Assembly: GCA_026692905.1 (NCBI GenBank)
Contig: JAPLNL010000041.1
Location: forward strand, 1 to 64,000
Reading direction: 5' to 3'
DNA: 64,000 nt
DNA from: Planctomycetota bacterium
GTDB lineage: Bacteria; Planctomycetota; Planctomycetia; Pirellulales; Pirellulaceae
The position numbers were made by a program, and so were the translations under genes. The notes under the pieces are model-generated. The model made no database searches and was not told the origin of the DNA. It worked only from the letters and a program-made list of their open reading frames with translations. The number at the start of each line of letters is the position of its first letter. Position 1 is the stretch's first letter. Shown here piece by piece: positions 18,401-29,500 of the stretch.

Positions 18401-19612
18401 CTTCGCATTGGCCTTGTCCGCTTCCATACGGCGATTCTCGTCGTCGATACGGCGATTTCCTTCGGCGATTTTCGTTTCAGCTTGACGCAGAGTCTCGGTG
18501 AGTTCCATGTCTCCATTGCGGTGTTTTTTGTCGGCAGCTGCGAGCAATTCGCGAAGTTCCTTGATGGGGCCTGCGGCCACCCCATTGGGCGCGTTGGCGA
18601 GCGGCCCAAATTCCGACTCAAGTTCCTTGCGATTGGCTTCGTACCCTCGCGATGCTGCGTATGCATTTAAGTACGAATCGATTTGAGTTCCTAGTTGCTT
18701 GATCGTTTGGTGGGACTCCTTGGCATTTTCTAGTTGGAGCGGCACCTCGATCTGGGAAATTCGTTTTCGCCATTCTTCAATATCTGGCTTTGCCAGCGCA
18801 CCGGTCGCTTCAGGACGTTGTGCTCGAAACGCAACGCTTTCTTCCCCGACTTGATCGACTAACTCGGTCAAGTGGCTCAGTCCTTCTTTTGCGGTTTGCA
18901 GGTCCCGTTCTCTCTCCAACGTTTGAGTTCGAGCAGCTTCGGCCTCGGAACTGACCATTCGATTCAATCGTTGGTTGATGGTTCGGACGGTTTCTTTGAC
19001 AGCATCCACCACGCGTCCGCCACCTCGCATCGCGCGAAAGGCGGGTTGGTCCAATTCACCAATCCACTTCGATCGCCCAAGACCGCGGCGATCCTGGGCC
19101 TCCGAGCCAAAGTAACTGAACTTTCGTTCTTTGAGAAACAGGACGAACATTGCGCCGTCGGTTTCATGGGTTAACGGATTCTCTAGCTTGCCAAAGCCAG
19201 TGCGATTAGCGAGTCCTTTGCCGAGCGCGAACTCCACCGCATCCATCCCAAAATAGGAGCGTCCATCTGGAGCCACGTAGTACTCGCCACTCGATTCCTG
19301 CATCAAGACGACGGTCCAATGCAGTCCTTCCCTGTTCAACCACTGCTGCAATTCATCGAGACTCGCATCAGGTACCCCGAGATCTCCTTTGACGTAGAGA
19401 TGTTTATCCTCGCTCCATTGATCCATGACATCGTTGACCGACTCAATCGACACATAGCCAGTTCTCTCTTTGTTTGCCCTCAGCTGTGCCGTTGCGATAC
19501 CTGGATGCACGATGGTATACCCAAGAGCGAGAACAAGAAGGAACGATGCGATGAGATGAAACCGTTTTTTAAACCAAATAGGCCGGTCTCGTAGCACCAA
19601 AATACTAATCAT
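15479..19612 (-). CDS. Very large TPM-domain, coiled-coil membrane protein
   Basis: 1377 residues. A hydrophobic N-terminal segment (about 20-42) is probably a signal anchor. A TPM domain follows (about 50-200, with YVSIESVNDVMDQ and WTVVLMQESSGEYYVAPDGRSYFG). The middle contains a long, strongly helical and charged stretch, broken by a transmembrane segment at about 412-432 (VVGTIAGILTAIVAMILWLF), and continuing as coiled coil to about 1310. A GPASD repeat lies near 940. The C-terminus is Gly/Ser-rich with a final SGFSRSGW, as is usual in TPM proteins. TPM proteins are linked with membrane or cell-envelope maintenance, but this length is exceptional. A 65-codon frame upstream overlaps its start by 4 nt. 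Confidence 0.8.
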   Translation of the reverse strand: MISILVLRDRPIWFKKRFHLIASFLLVLALGYTIVHPGIATAQLRANKERTGYVSIESVNDVMDQWSEDKHLYVKGDLGVPDASLDELQQWLNREGLHWTVVLMQESSGEYYVAPDGRSYFGMDAVEFALGKGLANRTGFGKLENPLTHETDGAMFVLFLKERKFSYFGSEAQDRRGLGRSKWIGELDQPAFRAMRGGGRVVDAVKETVRTINQRLNRMVSSEAEAARTQTLERERDLQTAKEGLSHLTELVDQVGEESVAFRAQRPEATGALAKPDIEEWRKRISQIEVPLQLENAKESHQTIKQLGTQIDSYLNAYAASRGYEANRKELESEFGPLANAPNGVAAGPIKELRELLAAADKKHRNGDMELTETLRQAETKIAEGNRRIDDENRRMEADKANAKLVRQVVGTIAGILTAIVAMILWLFHRKRKPAMIRAIDNLKTREESVSKETDGLDQLFTQCADLIGSRERIAQRGYTGRTRELGEGAINDIDDLFIMSKEIRRVLAEAKGLVNPKGMWDQIVNAFSSAKFEESVRQISGKPLKFSRATGIPRVAMDILKKRAQDANEPIPNEVPDHVILTFDEIYGAIQSRRERAGSALKLIEDSLTRVNDELNRCQADLQGLLDQEKRIANASAGGWFPVPNYFNVLIPSVQSDLADAESQSTLDAVSAMEGPIRRARRKLDEAKALGEWLLEFRKGVLPELKSMSDKLKAMGYPTAWLESELRIRSSIADRLFEQAAAQSIDGGFAELKESMVALVGQTQQALELAEILRDTTQPRVEQLPQDIQAARKELASQLKLNESQVLVEPAWNPDTAHALARKSWEAAVTMLRQGKIDACRAAIQGCDSEMERAGQWIEVSKTSAKEFESTLAKEQSRLQQVVQRSKQLALMVRNAERNYSSAALQLAYSVAPIADANWVEPERNPSVANPHGPASDGPASDGPASDGPASDGTAEVEDGDRQVLHLGGDHASQLLEHARDYATECDRLHASAQSKFRQGMVLQAVGELQQAGGFLTQMDRRHDRVDEHLQQLERQVVENQKSLVKCISDIQHLQDYRRDRMVTIPTIQQIDALGEQLQSVQSQYRNSTEGTNPFEFTQLLLFFQKRIAELEGMVVSDRHGYAEAARAVDGAARQWNVAKQFVQQSRTDNIPDSPATTEGVRRIDGLERAVIAVQRGIEAEHGDWEEVGRRAAETQSDLSEISRQLSSELQQANAALTSFQAASESVYKAEHWTGPWGLRISDSPGVRQLEAARVNLQRGQYSAVLELSNQALQASQLAIQKMEREVQNRRIEAQMSAERLERERRARRNDTILIGSGPSIFGSGSPWPNSGGFGGGVFGGGGGFGGGGSSSGGGSSGGGSSSSGDDSSGFSRSGW
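16751..16810. repeat. Four 15-bp minisatellite units inside the TPM gene
   Basis: Four exact copies of CCCATCGCTGGCTGG (plus-strand reading) lie at 16751-16810, with a partial fifth. On the coding strand they give the pentapeptide repeat PASDG. The unit is a multiple of three, so copy-number change would keep the frame. Confidence 0.97.
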
Positions 19613-19806
19613 TGGATTGCAAATCGCTCTATGCTATGTTTTAAATCGGACGACCATTCGTCTATCCACTCTGAGAAATTCTCGTCGTTCGGGCCGTATA
19701 GGATACACGCGATTTCGTCCACTGTCTCGCAAAATTTTTCGCGAACGAAATCCGTAGTCGGCATTGAACGGATCGTCGCAGAACGCTCCTTCGATTCGCA
19801 TCTCAC
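19609..19806 (-). CDS. Small acidic protein, uncertain
   Basis: 65 residues, with an acidic, aromatic-rich C-terminal half (ETVDEIACILYGPNDENFSEWIDEWSSDL). It ends with a 4-nt overlap with the start of the TPM gene, as translationally coupled genes do. No family is recognised. The N-terminal 15 residues look random. A neighbouring frame (19634-19897) could hold an upstream part, so a single frameshifted gene is possible. Confidence 0.35.
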   Translation of the reverse strand: MRCESKERSATIRSMPTTDFVREKFCETVDEIACILYGPNDENFSEWIDEWSSDLKHSIERFAIQ

Positions 19807-19869
19807 GAAACTTGTTCACCGAGCGGCATAAGGCCGCAGGCTTCTCATGGAACACGAATCGCACAAACA

Positions 19870-21906
19870 CTAAGGTCGTGATTGTTTCAGTGCCCACTTT
19901 TCATCGAAGAAATCGGCGTTCGCGATCTTGCCTGGGAACCTTGAGTCGGGTGGCGTTGTGATGTCGACGATCGCCCAGTCTGGCAGTTTTGGAATTTGCC
20001 GAGCGTTGTTCAGATAATCGTACTCGCGATAGGTAAAACTGCTGTTGAGCACGACATACCGATCGGGGTTCAGCGGATTTGGGAAAATCAAGACTGGGAC
20101 ATGCGTTGCCGAGGGGTATTGGGCTGCACCAGCGGATACGTTTTCTTGATTCCATTGAATCGGCAGTTTGTCAGCAAGCTTTGCGAGAGTCGGATTGCTC
20201 TTGGTGTCCCCCCACAATACCAAATGGTAGTTTTCGATGTCTTCCGGTTTGAGTTCGTCCGATGTTTTAATGATGGCGTCGCCTCGCATTTGGCGATGCC
20301 ATTCTCGGACGGCTCGATTGAACTCCGACTCTACCCATTTGTCCACTTTCGGATGATTGCCAGTCGCTGTCGGCTTTACAAAAAGAAACGGCCCCATGAA
20401 GGCGTCGTCGATCGGCCCTTGCAGGCCATGCTTCTTAACAAGTTCCTTCGCCGGTGGTTCAATCGGTGACACTTGCTCCCAATTGCTACCGAATTTCCGT
20501 AGGCGAATTCCCCAAGAAAGATCAGAGCGCTTGGCGGCGTAAAACTTCTTACCTTGCAAGTCGACCGAGAGCCCCTGAACACTGCTGTTTACGGTATTGG
20601 CATCCAGGTTTAGGCTGAGGTCCGTTACGTTGTCCACTTGGAGACTGATATTGCTTGGGCTGGAAAATTCCGCCGAGATGGTTGCAGGAACCCAGTGCTC
20701 TTTTAACGCATTGATGGTCACCCAATGGGCTTGATTGTATTTCAGGGTCGTCGTAGTGAAGGCAAGTTGCTTGGGCAATTCGGACGAACGCATCTTATCG
20801 AGGATCGCTAATCGTCGTTCGATTTCGACACGGGCCGTTGGGTCGACTTTGTGGGCTGTCTTCGGTGCAATGATGTGGGTCAGTTCGAAACGCACATCCG
20901 CTGGCAGTGATAGGCACGCTTCAGCCATCACGTCAGCTGCTTGTTTCTGCTTGTCGATTTCTCCGCTGTATGCGATCGTTGGCAGCATACGCAAATTGCG
21001 AGCCCATACGGGGCAGTCGTACATCTGCCATAGTTTTTGCTCGAACCAAGTTGGCTTTAATTCCTCGGACTGAAACACTTTTAAGAACTGTGGCGTTTCC
21101 GAGAAGCCCGCACCTGGATTGGCCGCTAGCCATTTGTCTGGATAGTGGACAGCCAAATGCCAAGCGGCTGCTCCCCCCATCGAGAACCCTCGAATCACGA
21201 CACGCTTTGGATCGAGGTTGTACTCTTTGATGGCGTGCTCGAGCACTTCCAACGTGTCGGCTTCTCCGGCTAGCTTATTTGCGTTGCAATAGCGACCGAA
21301 AGGATGGATCATGATCGTGCCTGGTTCGGGAGCTGGGTCGGAGTTTGTCATACGAGTCGCGATGAATTGCAATTCGAGACCCTTTTCGGCTCGGCCACGA
21401 CACCAGATGTCGGCGCGCGGAGTGTCAGTTCGGTCACCGGATTGCGAGGTGACGACACCATAGGGCTGGACGGTTCCGTCCAACTTGGAGCGAAACCCCC
21501 TCACCGTTTGAAAAGAGCCACGATGGTCGCGCCAATGTGTCGCTCCAAGCTTCAGTGCTTCGGCTCGTGCAAGTCCTTCTTGTAGTACTTGCTTGGCTCT
21601 CTCTGCATCTTTGGGTTCAAAGAATCCGTCTTCGTTGAGGGCCAGCTCGACGGCTCTAGCGAAAATCTCGACATCTGGGAGGTATCGCTGAGTGATGGCG
21701 TTTTTCGATTTTCGCAGTTCGCTGATTTGCGACTGAAGCGTTGACAGTTCTTTCTTTAGATTGCTACGCACTTCATCGTCGATTGCGATTCCAGGTGGTG
21801 GAACAGGGCGTACCGATGCCGCTTGATTGTCGGCTGGTCCGTCGGCCATAAGACTTGAGGCAATAGTCAAGAGAAAGAGGGCAACCGAGAACCGAGAAAT
21901 CGTCAT
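19870..21906 (-). CDS. Secreted alpha/beta hydrolase (prolyl-oligopeptidase/esterase type)
   Basis: 678 residues. The signal peptide is MTISRFSVALFLLTIASSLM, cut near ADG. A helical stretch (about 35-130) precedes the hydrolase domain, where PEPGTIMIHPFGRYCN, DPKRVVIRGFSMGGAAAWH (nucleophile Ser in GFSMGG near 247) and SGEIDKQKQAADVM (acid region) are visible. IIAPKTAHKV probably carries the catalytic His. The C-terminal 300 residues contain a beta-sandwich-like part and end VDITTPPDSRFPGKIANADFF. The organisation matches the prolyl oligopeptidase-like planctomycete esterases that act on external polymers. The enzyme's substrate is unknown. A repeat cluster separates it from trxB, which is read divergently. 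Confidence 0.82.
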   Translation of the reverse strand: MTISRFSVALFLLTIASSLMADGPADNQAASVRPVPPPGIAIDDEVRSNLKKELSTLQSQISELRKSKNAITQRYLPDVEIFARAVELALNEDGFFEPKDAERAKQVLQEGLARAEALKLGATHWRDHRGSFQTVRGFRSKLDGTVQPYGVVTSQSGDRTDTPRADIWCRGRAEKGLELQFIATRMTNSDPAPEPGTIMIHPFGRYCNANKLAGEADTLEVLEHAIKEYNLDPKRVVIRGFSMGGAAAWHLAVHYPDKWLAANPGAGFSETPQFLKVFQSEELKPTWFEQKLWQMYDCPVWARNLRMLPTIAYSGEIDKQKQAADVMAEACLSLPADVRFELTHIIAPKTAHKVDPTARVEIERRLAILDKMRSSELPKQLAFTTTTLKYNQAHWVTINALKEHWVPATISAEFSSPSNISLQVDNVTDLSLNLDANTVNSSVQGLSVDLQGKKFYAAKRSDLSWGIRLRKFGSNWEQVSPIEPPAKELVKKHGLQGPIDDAFMGPFLFVKPTATGNHPKVDKWVESEFNRAVREWHRQMRGDAIIKTSDELKPEDIENYHLVLWGDTKSNPTLAKLADKLPIQWNQENVSAGAAQYPSATHVPVLIFPNPLNPDRYVVLNSSFTYREYDYLNNARQIPKLPDWAIVDITTPPDSRFPGKIANADFFDEKWALKQSRP

Positions 21907-22034
21907 GGGGTAGGCCGGATTGGTGGGAGGGAGGGATTCAAAGTGCGGACCCTAATTCTCAATGGTTGGCAATTCTTTGTCCACCGTTTTTTGAAGTTTT
22001 AGTGGTTGGGAGATCCAGGCCTGATATTCTAACT

Positions 22035-22293
22035 CCCCTTCTCCTCCTCGGGAGGAGAAGGGGCCGTCTCACTTTCTTTTTGAAATTGCTTGCAATTTCA
22101 ACGGGAGAGCGAGGCTCCTGCCGAGCTTGATGCGTAAACGGCTCGGCATGAGCCTCGCCCTCCCAAATTACCTCAATGTTTTATCGGGTTCAAAGCAAGA
22201 CGGTCTCCCAGGCCCCTTTTGTAGCGAAGGTCGTCAAGACTTTTGGCTGCATCGCCTAAACGACCGAAACTCTTGACGAGTTTCGCTACGAAA
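22035..22293. repeat. Cluster of four different palindromes
   Basis: In order: CCCCTTCTCC (22035-22044) with GGAGAAGGGG (22054-22063); TGAAATTGCT with its complement (22081-22100); family E GGGAGAGCGAGGCTCCTGCC (22103-22122 on) with GGCATGAGCCTCGCCCTCCC (up to 22164); and family F, about 22217-22293, with arms built on TTTGTAGCGAA, GTCGTCAAGA and TTTCGCTACG. No coding capacity is seen in the 578-bp gap between the divergent 21906 and 22485 starts. Confidence 0.85.
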
Positions 22294-22484
22294 TGATTCA
22301 AAGTGTTAAGGAGAAATCACAAAATATTGTTTATTCAGAGATTCCTTTTCCCTGTCTATTGCTGCCGGTTCATAGCGTTTCCCATTGTCAATTGAGGTGC
22401 GTGTGTTACAAAAGGAATCCAAGGTGCGAGGCCGAATCTACGCCCATTCATTCTTTGTTTTCCCAACCATTTTATTGATCCTTC

Positions 22485-23555
22485 ATGAGTAACATCGAAA
22501 ACTGCGTCATCATCGGTAGCGGACCTGCAGGCTGGTCTGCGGCAATTTACGCGGCCCGCGCCAATCTCCGCCCATTGCTTTTCGAAGGGGCCATGACCGA
22601 AGAAAATCGTGTGAATGGTCGATATCCCATGGGGCAACTCGCTCAAACCACCGAAGTCGAAAACTACGCTGGTTTTCCTTCTGGCAAGCTCAAAGAGTTC
22701 TTGGACTCTGCCATCGGCGACGATCGAAAATACATGCTGCCGCCCATCGAGGAACATGCACACGCTGTCACCGGCCCGGAATTGATGGAGCTGATGCGCA
22801 GACAAGCGACCAACTTCGGCACCCGAGTCATCACCGACGACGTTGTCAGTGTCGATTTCTCGGGCAAACCGCTCAAGCTCAACACGGGCGAGAACGGGAC
22901 TTTCGAAACGCATACAGTCATCCTAGCAACCGGAGCCAGCGCCAATTACTTGGGATTGCCCAGCGAAGAGAAATTCAAGAACAAAGGGGTTAGCGCTTGT
23001 GCCGTTTGCGATGGTGCCTTGCCCCGCTTTCGCAACAAACCACTTGTCGTCGTCGGCGGCGGCGACTCGGCCGTCGAAGAAGCGACTTACCTGAGCAAAT
23101 ACGCTTCGAAAGTGTATTTGATCCTGCGACGAGGCGAGATGCGTGCATCCAAGATCATGCAGGATCGAGCGTTGGGTAATCCAAAAATCGAATTGGTAAA
23201 GTTCTCCGTCGTCGATGAAGTGCTCGGCAACGCTGAGGACATGCGAGTCGGAGTGACCGCTGTTCGCACTAAGCATGTTGAAACCGGCGCGACGACTGAG
23301 CTTGAGGCTGCTGGCATGTTCCTGGCCATTGGACACACGCCGAATACCAAATTCCTCGGCGGCCAAGTGGAAAATCGCGAGAACGGCTATGTCAAATGGA
23401 CGATTCCTGCTCGAACCCATACGAGTGTCGAAGGAGTCTTCGCTGCTGGTGACGTTGCGGATGATTACTATCGACAAGCCATCACTTCCGCGGGGACCGG
23501 TTGCATGGCTGCCCTCGATGCCGAACGCTATCTCGCGAGCGCCGGAGTGCACTAA
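22485..23555 (+). CDS. trxB: Thioredoxin reductase
   Basis: 356 residues, slightly longer than the usual 310-330. The FAD-binding GSGPAG is at 11-16, the redox pair Cys172 and Cys175 lies in CAVCDGA, and the NADPH site [10 protein letters not shown] starts near 188. The C-terminal FAD motif is [23 protein letters not shown]. The redox motif is CAVC where CATC is common; this is a known variant. The enzyme passes electrons from NADPH to thioredoxin in the cytoplasm. It is followed after 3 nt by uvrA, so the two are very likely one transcript, linking disulfide repair and DNA repair. Confidence 0.95.
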   Translation: MSNIENCVIIGSGPAGWSAAIYAARANLRPLLFEGAMTEENRVNGRYPMGQLAQTTEVENYAGFPSGKLKEFLDSAIGDDRKYMLPPIEEHAHAVTGPELMELMRRQATNFGTRVITDDVVSVDFSGKPLKLNTGENGTFETHTVILATGASANYLGLPSEEKFKNKGVSACAVCDGALPRFRNKPLVVVGGGDSAVEEATYLSKYASKVYLILRRGEMRASKIMQDRALGNPKIELVKFSVVDEVLGNAEDMRVGVTAVRTKHVETGATTELEAAGMFLAIGHTPNTKFLGGQVENRENGYVKWTIPARTHTSVEGVFAAGDVADDYYRQAITSAGTGCMAALDAERYLASAGVH

Positions 23556-23558
23556 AGC

Positions 23559-26500
23559 GTGACAGCCCAAGATCAACCGATCGTTGTTCGCGGTGCCCGC
23601 GAGCACAATCTCAAAAGCGTCGATCTCTCTCTCCAACGCAATCAATTCATTTGCTTCACCGGTGTCTCTGGCAGCGGTAAAAGCTCCTTGGCTTTCGACA
23701 CGCTCTACGCCGAAGGTCAACGCCGATACCTTGAGAGCTTATCAACGTACGCTCGACAGTTCGTCGGGCAACTGCCCAAACCCGATGTCGACTTTCTGTC
23801 CGGCCTAAGCCCATCGATCTCGATTAGCCAAAAATCGACAGGAAACAATCCTCGTTCTACCGTCGGTACGATCACCGAACTTCACGATTTTTTGCGAGTT
23901 CTCTTCGCACGTGTCGGTACTGGATTCTGCCCGGAATGCAATTCCGAAATCGCTTCGCAAACCCGCGACCAAATGGTCGAGCGTATCCAGTCCATGGATG
24001 CGAAGACCCCCTTTCTCTTTTTGGCACCCGTCGTTCGCGGTCAAAAAGGGGAGCACAAGGATTTGTTTGATGAACTGCGTCGATATGGCTTCAATCGAGC
24101 AAGAGTGGATGGCCAAATCTACTTGCTCAGTGAGCCTCCAGACCTAGAACGCCAAATCAAACACAACATCGAGCTGGTGGTAGACCGCATTGTCATCGGC
24201 CAAACGTCCCGCCAACGGATTGCCGAAGCAGTCGATAACGCGATGAAGTTTGGAGAGGGAACGATGCTCCTTTCTCCCATCATCGACACCCCAAAAGCGC
24301 AACCAGGCGAAGCACCGGTCAAGAAAGCAAGTCGCAAAAAGAAAACTCTCGCGGCCAGTGAAACCGTTTCTATTGCGACCAACGAAATCTCACCGGTCGC
24401 CTTGAACAAACCGCTGGACACGAGCGATTCTTCTTTGGACGTGGTGTTCTCATCGACCTATGCGTGTGCCAAGTGCGGTCTGTCTTACCCACCACCGACG
24501 CCACAGTTGCTCAGTTTCAACTCCCCTCAAGGCGCTTGCAAGATTTGCGATGGACTCGGTGAAACGTTTACCTTTACCGAAGAACTTCTGGTCACCGATT
24601 CGAACAAATCGCTCAAGAATGGCGCGATTGACTTGATCGGTAAGTCAACGGAAATGACACGTTGGCTTCGTCGTTCGATCACCTACTTTGCCAATTATGT
24701 CGAGCACTTAAAAAAGTTCGACCGCAATTATTTGCTAACGACCCCCTGGAAGAAGCTTGAGCAAGAAGAGAAAAACTGGCTGCTGTTTGGATACCAAGGG
24801 CTTAAAGTCCAAGTCAAAGGGCGAGCCTTGCACGGCCAAGCGTTTACGGGGATCGTTCCGGACTTGTTGGCAACATACCGTGCCTCGAAAAATCCGATGG
24901 TCACGAAACAATACGAAAAGTACATGCAGGTCAGCACGTGCAGCGATTGCAATGGCACTCGACTCAATCCACAAGCCCGCTCGGTTCGTCTTAAGTCGCT
25001 AGCGCCTAGATTCAAAGAGAATTCATGGCTGGCGATCGGAGACTGCTCTCGTTTGCCGCTCGATCAGTGCGCTGAATTCTTTGGTAGCCTCGACTTAACG
25101 CCGTTGCAAATCACTATCGGTGGAGAGGCGATCAAGGAGGTTCGAGCACGATTGCAGTTTCTGCTCGATGTCGGGCTTTCATATTTGTCCTTGGAGCGAA
25201 CGGCGCCAACGCTTTCCGGTGGTGAGTCCCAGCGTATTCGCTTGGCCAGTCAAATCGGTGCGGGCTTGGTTGGCGTTCTCTATGTTCTCGATGAGCCTTC
25301 GATCGGTCTGCACCCGCGAGACAACGATCGATTATTGTCTTCATTGGAAAGGTTACGTGATCTAGGCAATACACTCATCGTCGTGGAACATGACGAAGAC
25401 ACGATGCGAGCCGCTGATACGATCGTCGACTTTGGTCCTGGGCCGGGCGTTCGAGGTGGCGAACTGTTGACGGCCGGCTCTTTAGAAGACATCGCAGCCA
25501 ATCCGAAAAGTATCACCGGTGGCTTCCTCAATCGGACGCGTCATATCCATCGGCCCGCCGAACGCCGCAAAGGGAATGGCAAGACGATCACGGTTCGAGG
25601 TGCTCGGCACAACAACCTCAAGAACATCGACGTTGAAATTCCTCTTGGATGTTTTGTGGCGGTGACTGGGGTCAGCGGCAGCGGCAAGAGTTCCCTCATC
25701 AGCGATATCCTGTCGCCTGCTTTGCGAAACGCTTTGCAACGAGCCGAAGATACGCCGGGTGCACATGACAAGATCGACGGCATCGAGCACCTCGACAAGA
25801 TCATCGACATCGACCAAAGCCCGATCGGCCGTACGCCTCGCAGCAACCCTGCTACGTACGTCAAGCTGTTTGATAGCATCCGCGATTTGTTCGCCGAGTT
25901 GCCCGAGTCCAAGCGACGCGGTTTCACCCCGAGCACGTTTAGCTTCAATACGGAAGCAGGACGTTGTTCGGCTTGCGATGGCCACGGTGCCAATCGCCTC
26001 GACATGGAGTTCTTGGCCGATCTTTGGGTACCATGCGCGATCTGCGAGGGCAAGCGATACAGCCGTCCGACGTTGCAAGTGGAGTTCAAAGGAAAATCGA
26101 TTGCGGATTGCTTGGACCTCGACGTGCAGCAAGCCCTTGAACACTTCTCTGCCTTTCCGAAGATCTACGAAAAGCTGCAAACCCTGCACGACGTAGGGCT
26201 CGACTACTTGAAACTCGGGCAGCCGTCGCCGACCCTTTCAGGAGGCGAAGCGCAACGCATCAAACTATCGCGAGAGCTGAGCCGTCGCGCGACGGGCCGA
26301 ACGCTTTATGTGCTCGATGAGCCAACGACGGGCCTGCATTTTTACGATATCGATTTGCTGTTGAAAGTATTGCAAAGCCTAGTTGATCTCGGTAATACCG
26401 TGATTGTCATCGAGCACAATCTGGACCTTATTCAAGCTGCCGATTGGGTCATCGACATGGGACCGGAGGGTGGTGCAGGTGGTGGCAAGGTACTGTGCCA

Positions 26501-29500
26501 AGGTACTCCAGAGGAGATAGCCAAGCAAAAGAAATCGTTCACGGGCGTGGCATTGAAAAAGTACTTTGAAACGCATACGAGAGCTGATTCGAAAACGAAG
26601 TCGAAGGCCGTTAAGCCACTAACCAAAGCCAAGAAATCCGTCAGTGCAAGTTTGGCTTTGCAGGATATTCACGTCGTCGGTGCTCAGCAACACAATCTGA
26701 AGAATATCGAACTAACGCTACCTCGCAATCAAATGACGGTCTTCTGCGGGCAAAGCGGCAGTGGTAAGACCTCCATGGCAATGGACACGATCTATGCGGA
26801 AGGCCAGCGGCGATTTGTCGAGAGCTTGAGCCCCTACGTTCGGCAATTTGTTGGCCAAATGCCAAAGCCGGTCGTTGAGAGAGTCGATGGCCTTAGCCCT
26901 TCGGTGGCCATCGAGCAACGCAATCTCTCGCACACTCCGCGAAGTACCGTGGGGACCGTGACCGAGGTTTACGATTACTTTCGAGTTCTGTTTGCACGAT
27001 TGGGACAGATGCATTGCACCCGTTGCGATCAGCCTGTTAGCACCCAGACTAGCGATCAAATCGTCGATCGTTTGATGGCCTTGGGCACGGACGCAGGGAC
27101 CAAGGCATTGTTGCTAGCCCCAGTTACTCCACATGCCAACCAAACTCCAGAGCAGTTCTTCGCCGACTTGCAACGCGAAGGCTTCGTCCGAATCCGAATC
27201 AACGGACGAACTCAGGAAATCAATCTCCTGCCGTCATTGCAGAAAAAGAGCCGTTACGAGATCCAGCTCGTGGTCGATCGTATCCGATTAGATGGCAGGG
27301 ATCGCAAGCGGTTGAGTGATAGTGTCGCAACCGCGCTGACCATGGGCAACGGTGTCATCCAACTGGCGATGGTCGATGACAATCGAGCGGAAACGCACTG
27401 GGAGACGCACACGTTTTCCTTGCAATTGGCGTGTGCGCCGTGCGGACTGTCATTTCAACCGCTTACGCCTCACAGCTTTTCGTTCAATACGGCTGTTGGA
27501 TGGTGTCCAAGCTGCAGCGGCTTGGGGACTCAAACCGGAACGGACCCGGCGGCCTCAGTTGACGAACTTCGTTCGCTCGAAGATGGAGCAATGCTGTTGT
27601 GGCCGAACCTTGAGAACCCGTTGGCCCAAGGCATGCTGCGTGCATTTGGTAGAGAGGCTGGGATACCGCTCGATCGGCCGGTTTCGCAGTTGCCGACGGG
27701 ACAGCGTTCGCTGTTGTTTCATGGCATGCCGGACCGTGAGATCGTGGTCTATCAATCCGATATTCATCCGCCAGAATCGACCGACCAGCAAATCAATCGG
27801 ACGGTGGCGATGACGTTTCATTACCGAGGAGTCTTCCCGGCGTTGGAGCTCGCTTCGAATTCGAACATTGGGCTTCGCATGCGACTCTCCCGATTTTTGG
27901 CTGAGGTACCGTGTACTGCCTGCGGTGGTGCTCGAGTTCGAGCGGAAGCAGCGCACTCGCGATTTCGTTCGCATACCATTGCGGACATCGGTCGAATGCC
28001 TATCGGTGAACTGCTTGCGGAAACCAAGACTTGGACATTGGAACGTCGAGAAAAAAAGATCGCCGGCGAGTTGCATCGCGAGATCACTCAGCGATTGCAG
28101 TTCTTGGAGGATGTGGGTTTAGAGTACCTAACGCTCGATCGAGCGGCCAATACTCTCTCGGGTGGCGAGGCTCAGCGCATTCGCCTGGCCAGTCAACTTG
28201 GCAGCGGATTGTGTGGCGTGCTCTATGTTTTGGACGAGCCCACAATCGGTCTACACCCGAGAGACAACGATCGCCTTATAGGAGCCATGCATCGGTTGCG
28301 AGATCTCGGCAATACGTTGCTGGTCGTCGAGCACGATCGCGATGTTATTGCAAGCAGTGACCAGCTTTGCGACTTCGGTCCAGGCTCAGGTCCATTGGGT
28401 GGTACCGTCGTCGCACAAGGGACGCCCAAACAAATTGTCAAGCAGAAGGGCTCCATCACTGGGCCATTTCTTAGTGGTGCAAGATCGATCGAACTGCCGA
28501 GCAAACGTCGGATTGCCATGCCCGTGGACATTTCGGCTTCTAGTAGCGACTGGACTGAGTATTGTGAGCCACCCAAGGGTTGGCTAACGATCCAAGGTGC
28601 TCGGGCCAATACACTTCGCAACGTCAATGTGAGTATTCCTCTCGGATGCTTTACTGCGGTGACGGGACCGAGCGGCAGTGGCAAGAGCAGTCTGATCAAT
28701 GGGATACTTTACCCGTCGTTGGCCCGATCGCTTCACCGCGCCGACATGCAAGCCGGACCGCACGATAGTATCACGGGGACCAAAAACATCAACAAAGTGT
28801 TGCGTGTGGACCAATCGCCGCTGGGCAATTCTCCATCGAGCAACCCGGCGACCTACACGGGTGTTTTTGAGCATATCCGGCATCTGTTTGCGAAACTGCC
28901 TGAGGCCAAGGTTCGAGGTTTGCATGCGGGCCACTTTAGCTTCAACGTGTCAGGCGGCCGGTGTGAAAAGTGCGAGGGGAATGGCCAAATTCGTATTCAA
29001 ATGCATTTCTTACCGGATGTTTGGATCGAGTGCGATGCATGCCATGGCAGTCGCTACTCTGAGGAGATCTTGACAGTCAAGTATCGCGGAAAATCAATCA
29101 GCGATTTCCTGTCGATGTCGATCGGTGAAGCACGCGATCTGACGAGCGAGTTGCCCAAGATCCATGGCATGCTGAAAACGCTTTGCGAGGTGGGGCTGGA
29201 CTATCTCGCATTGGGCCAAAGCGCGCCGACGCTGAGCGGTGGCGAGGCTCAGCGAGTGAAGTTGGCGTCGGAGTTGTGTCGGCCCGCAACGGGGGACACG
29301 CTGTATTTGCTGGATGAGCCGACCACGGGCTTGCATTTCGAAGACATACGAAAACTGATGCACGTGCTCAATGCGCTGGTGGACAATGGAAACAGCGTGG
29401 TGGTGATTGAGCATAACCTCGACGTGATCAAGTGCGCAGACTGGGTCATCGACATGGGACCTGAGGCTGGCAAAGCGGGGGGGCAAGTCGTCTTCGCAGG

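Noticed and set aside
19634-19897. 87-codon minus-strand frame upstream of the TPM gene
   Set aside because: Arg-rich and without known motif; it may be the 5' part of a frameshifted gene with 19609-19806 but cannot be supported.
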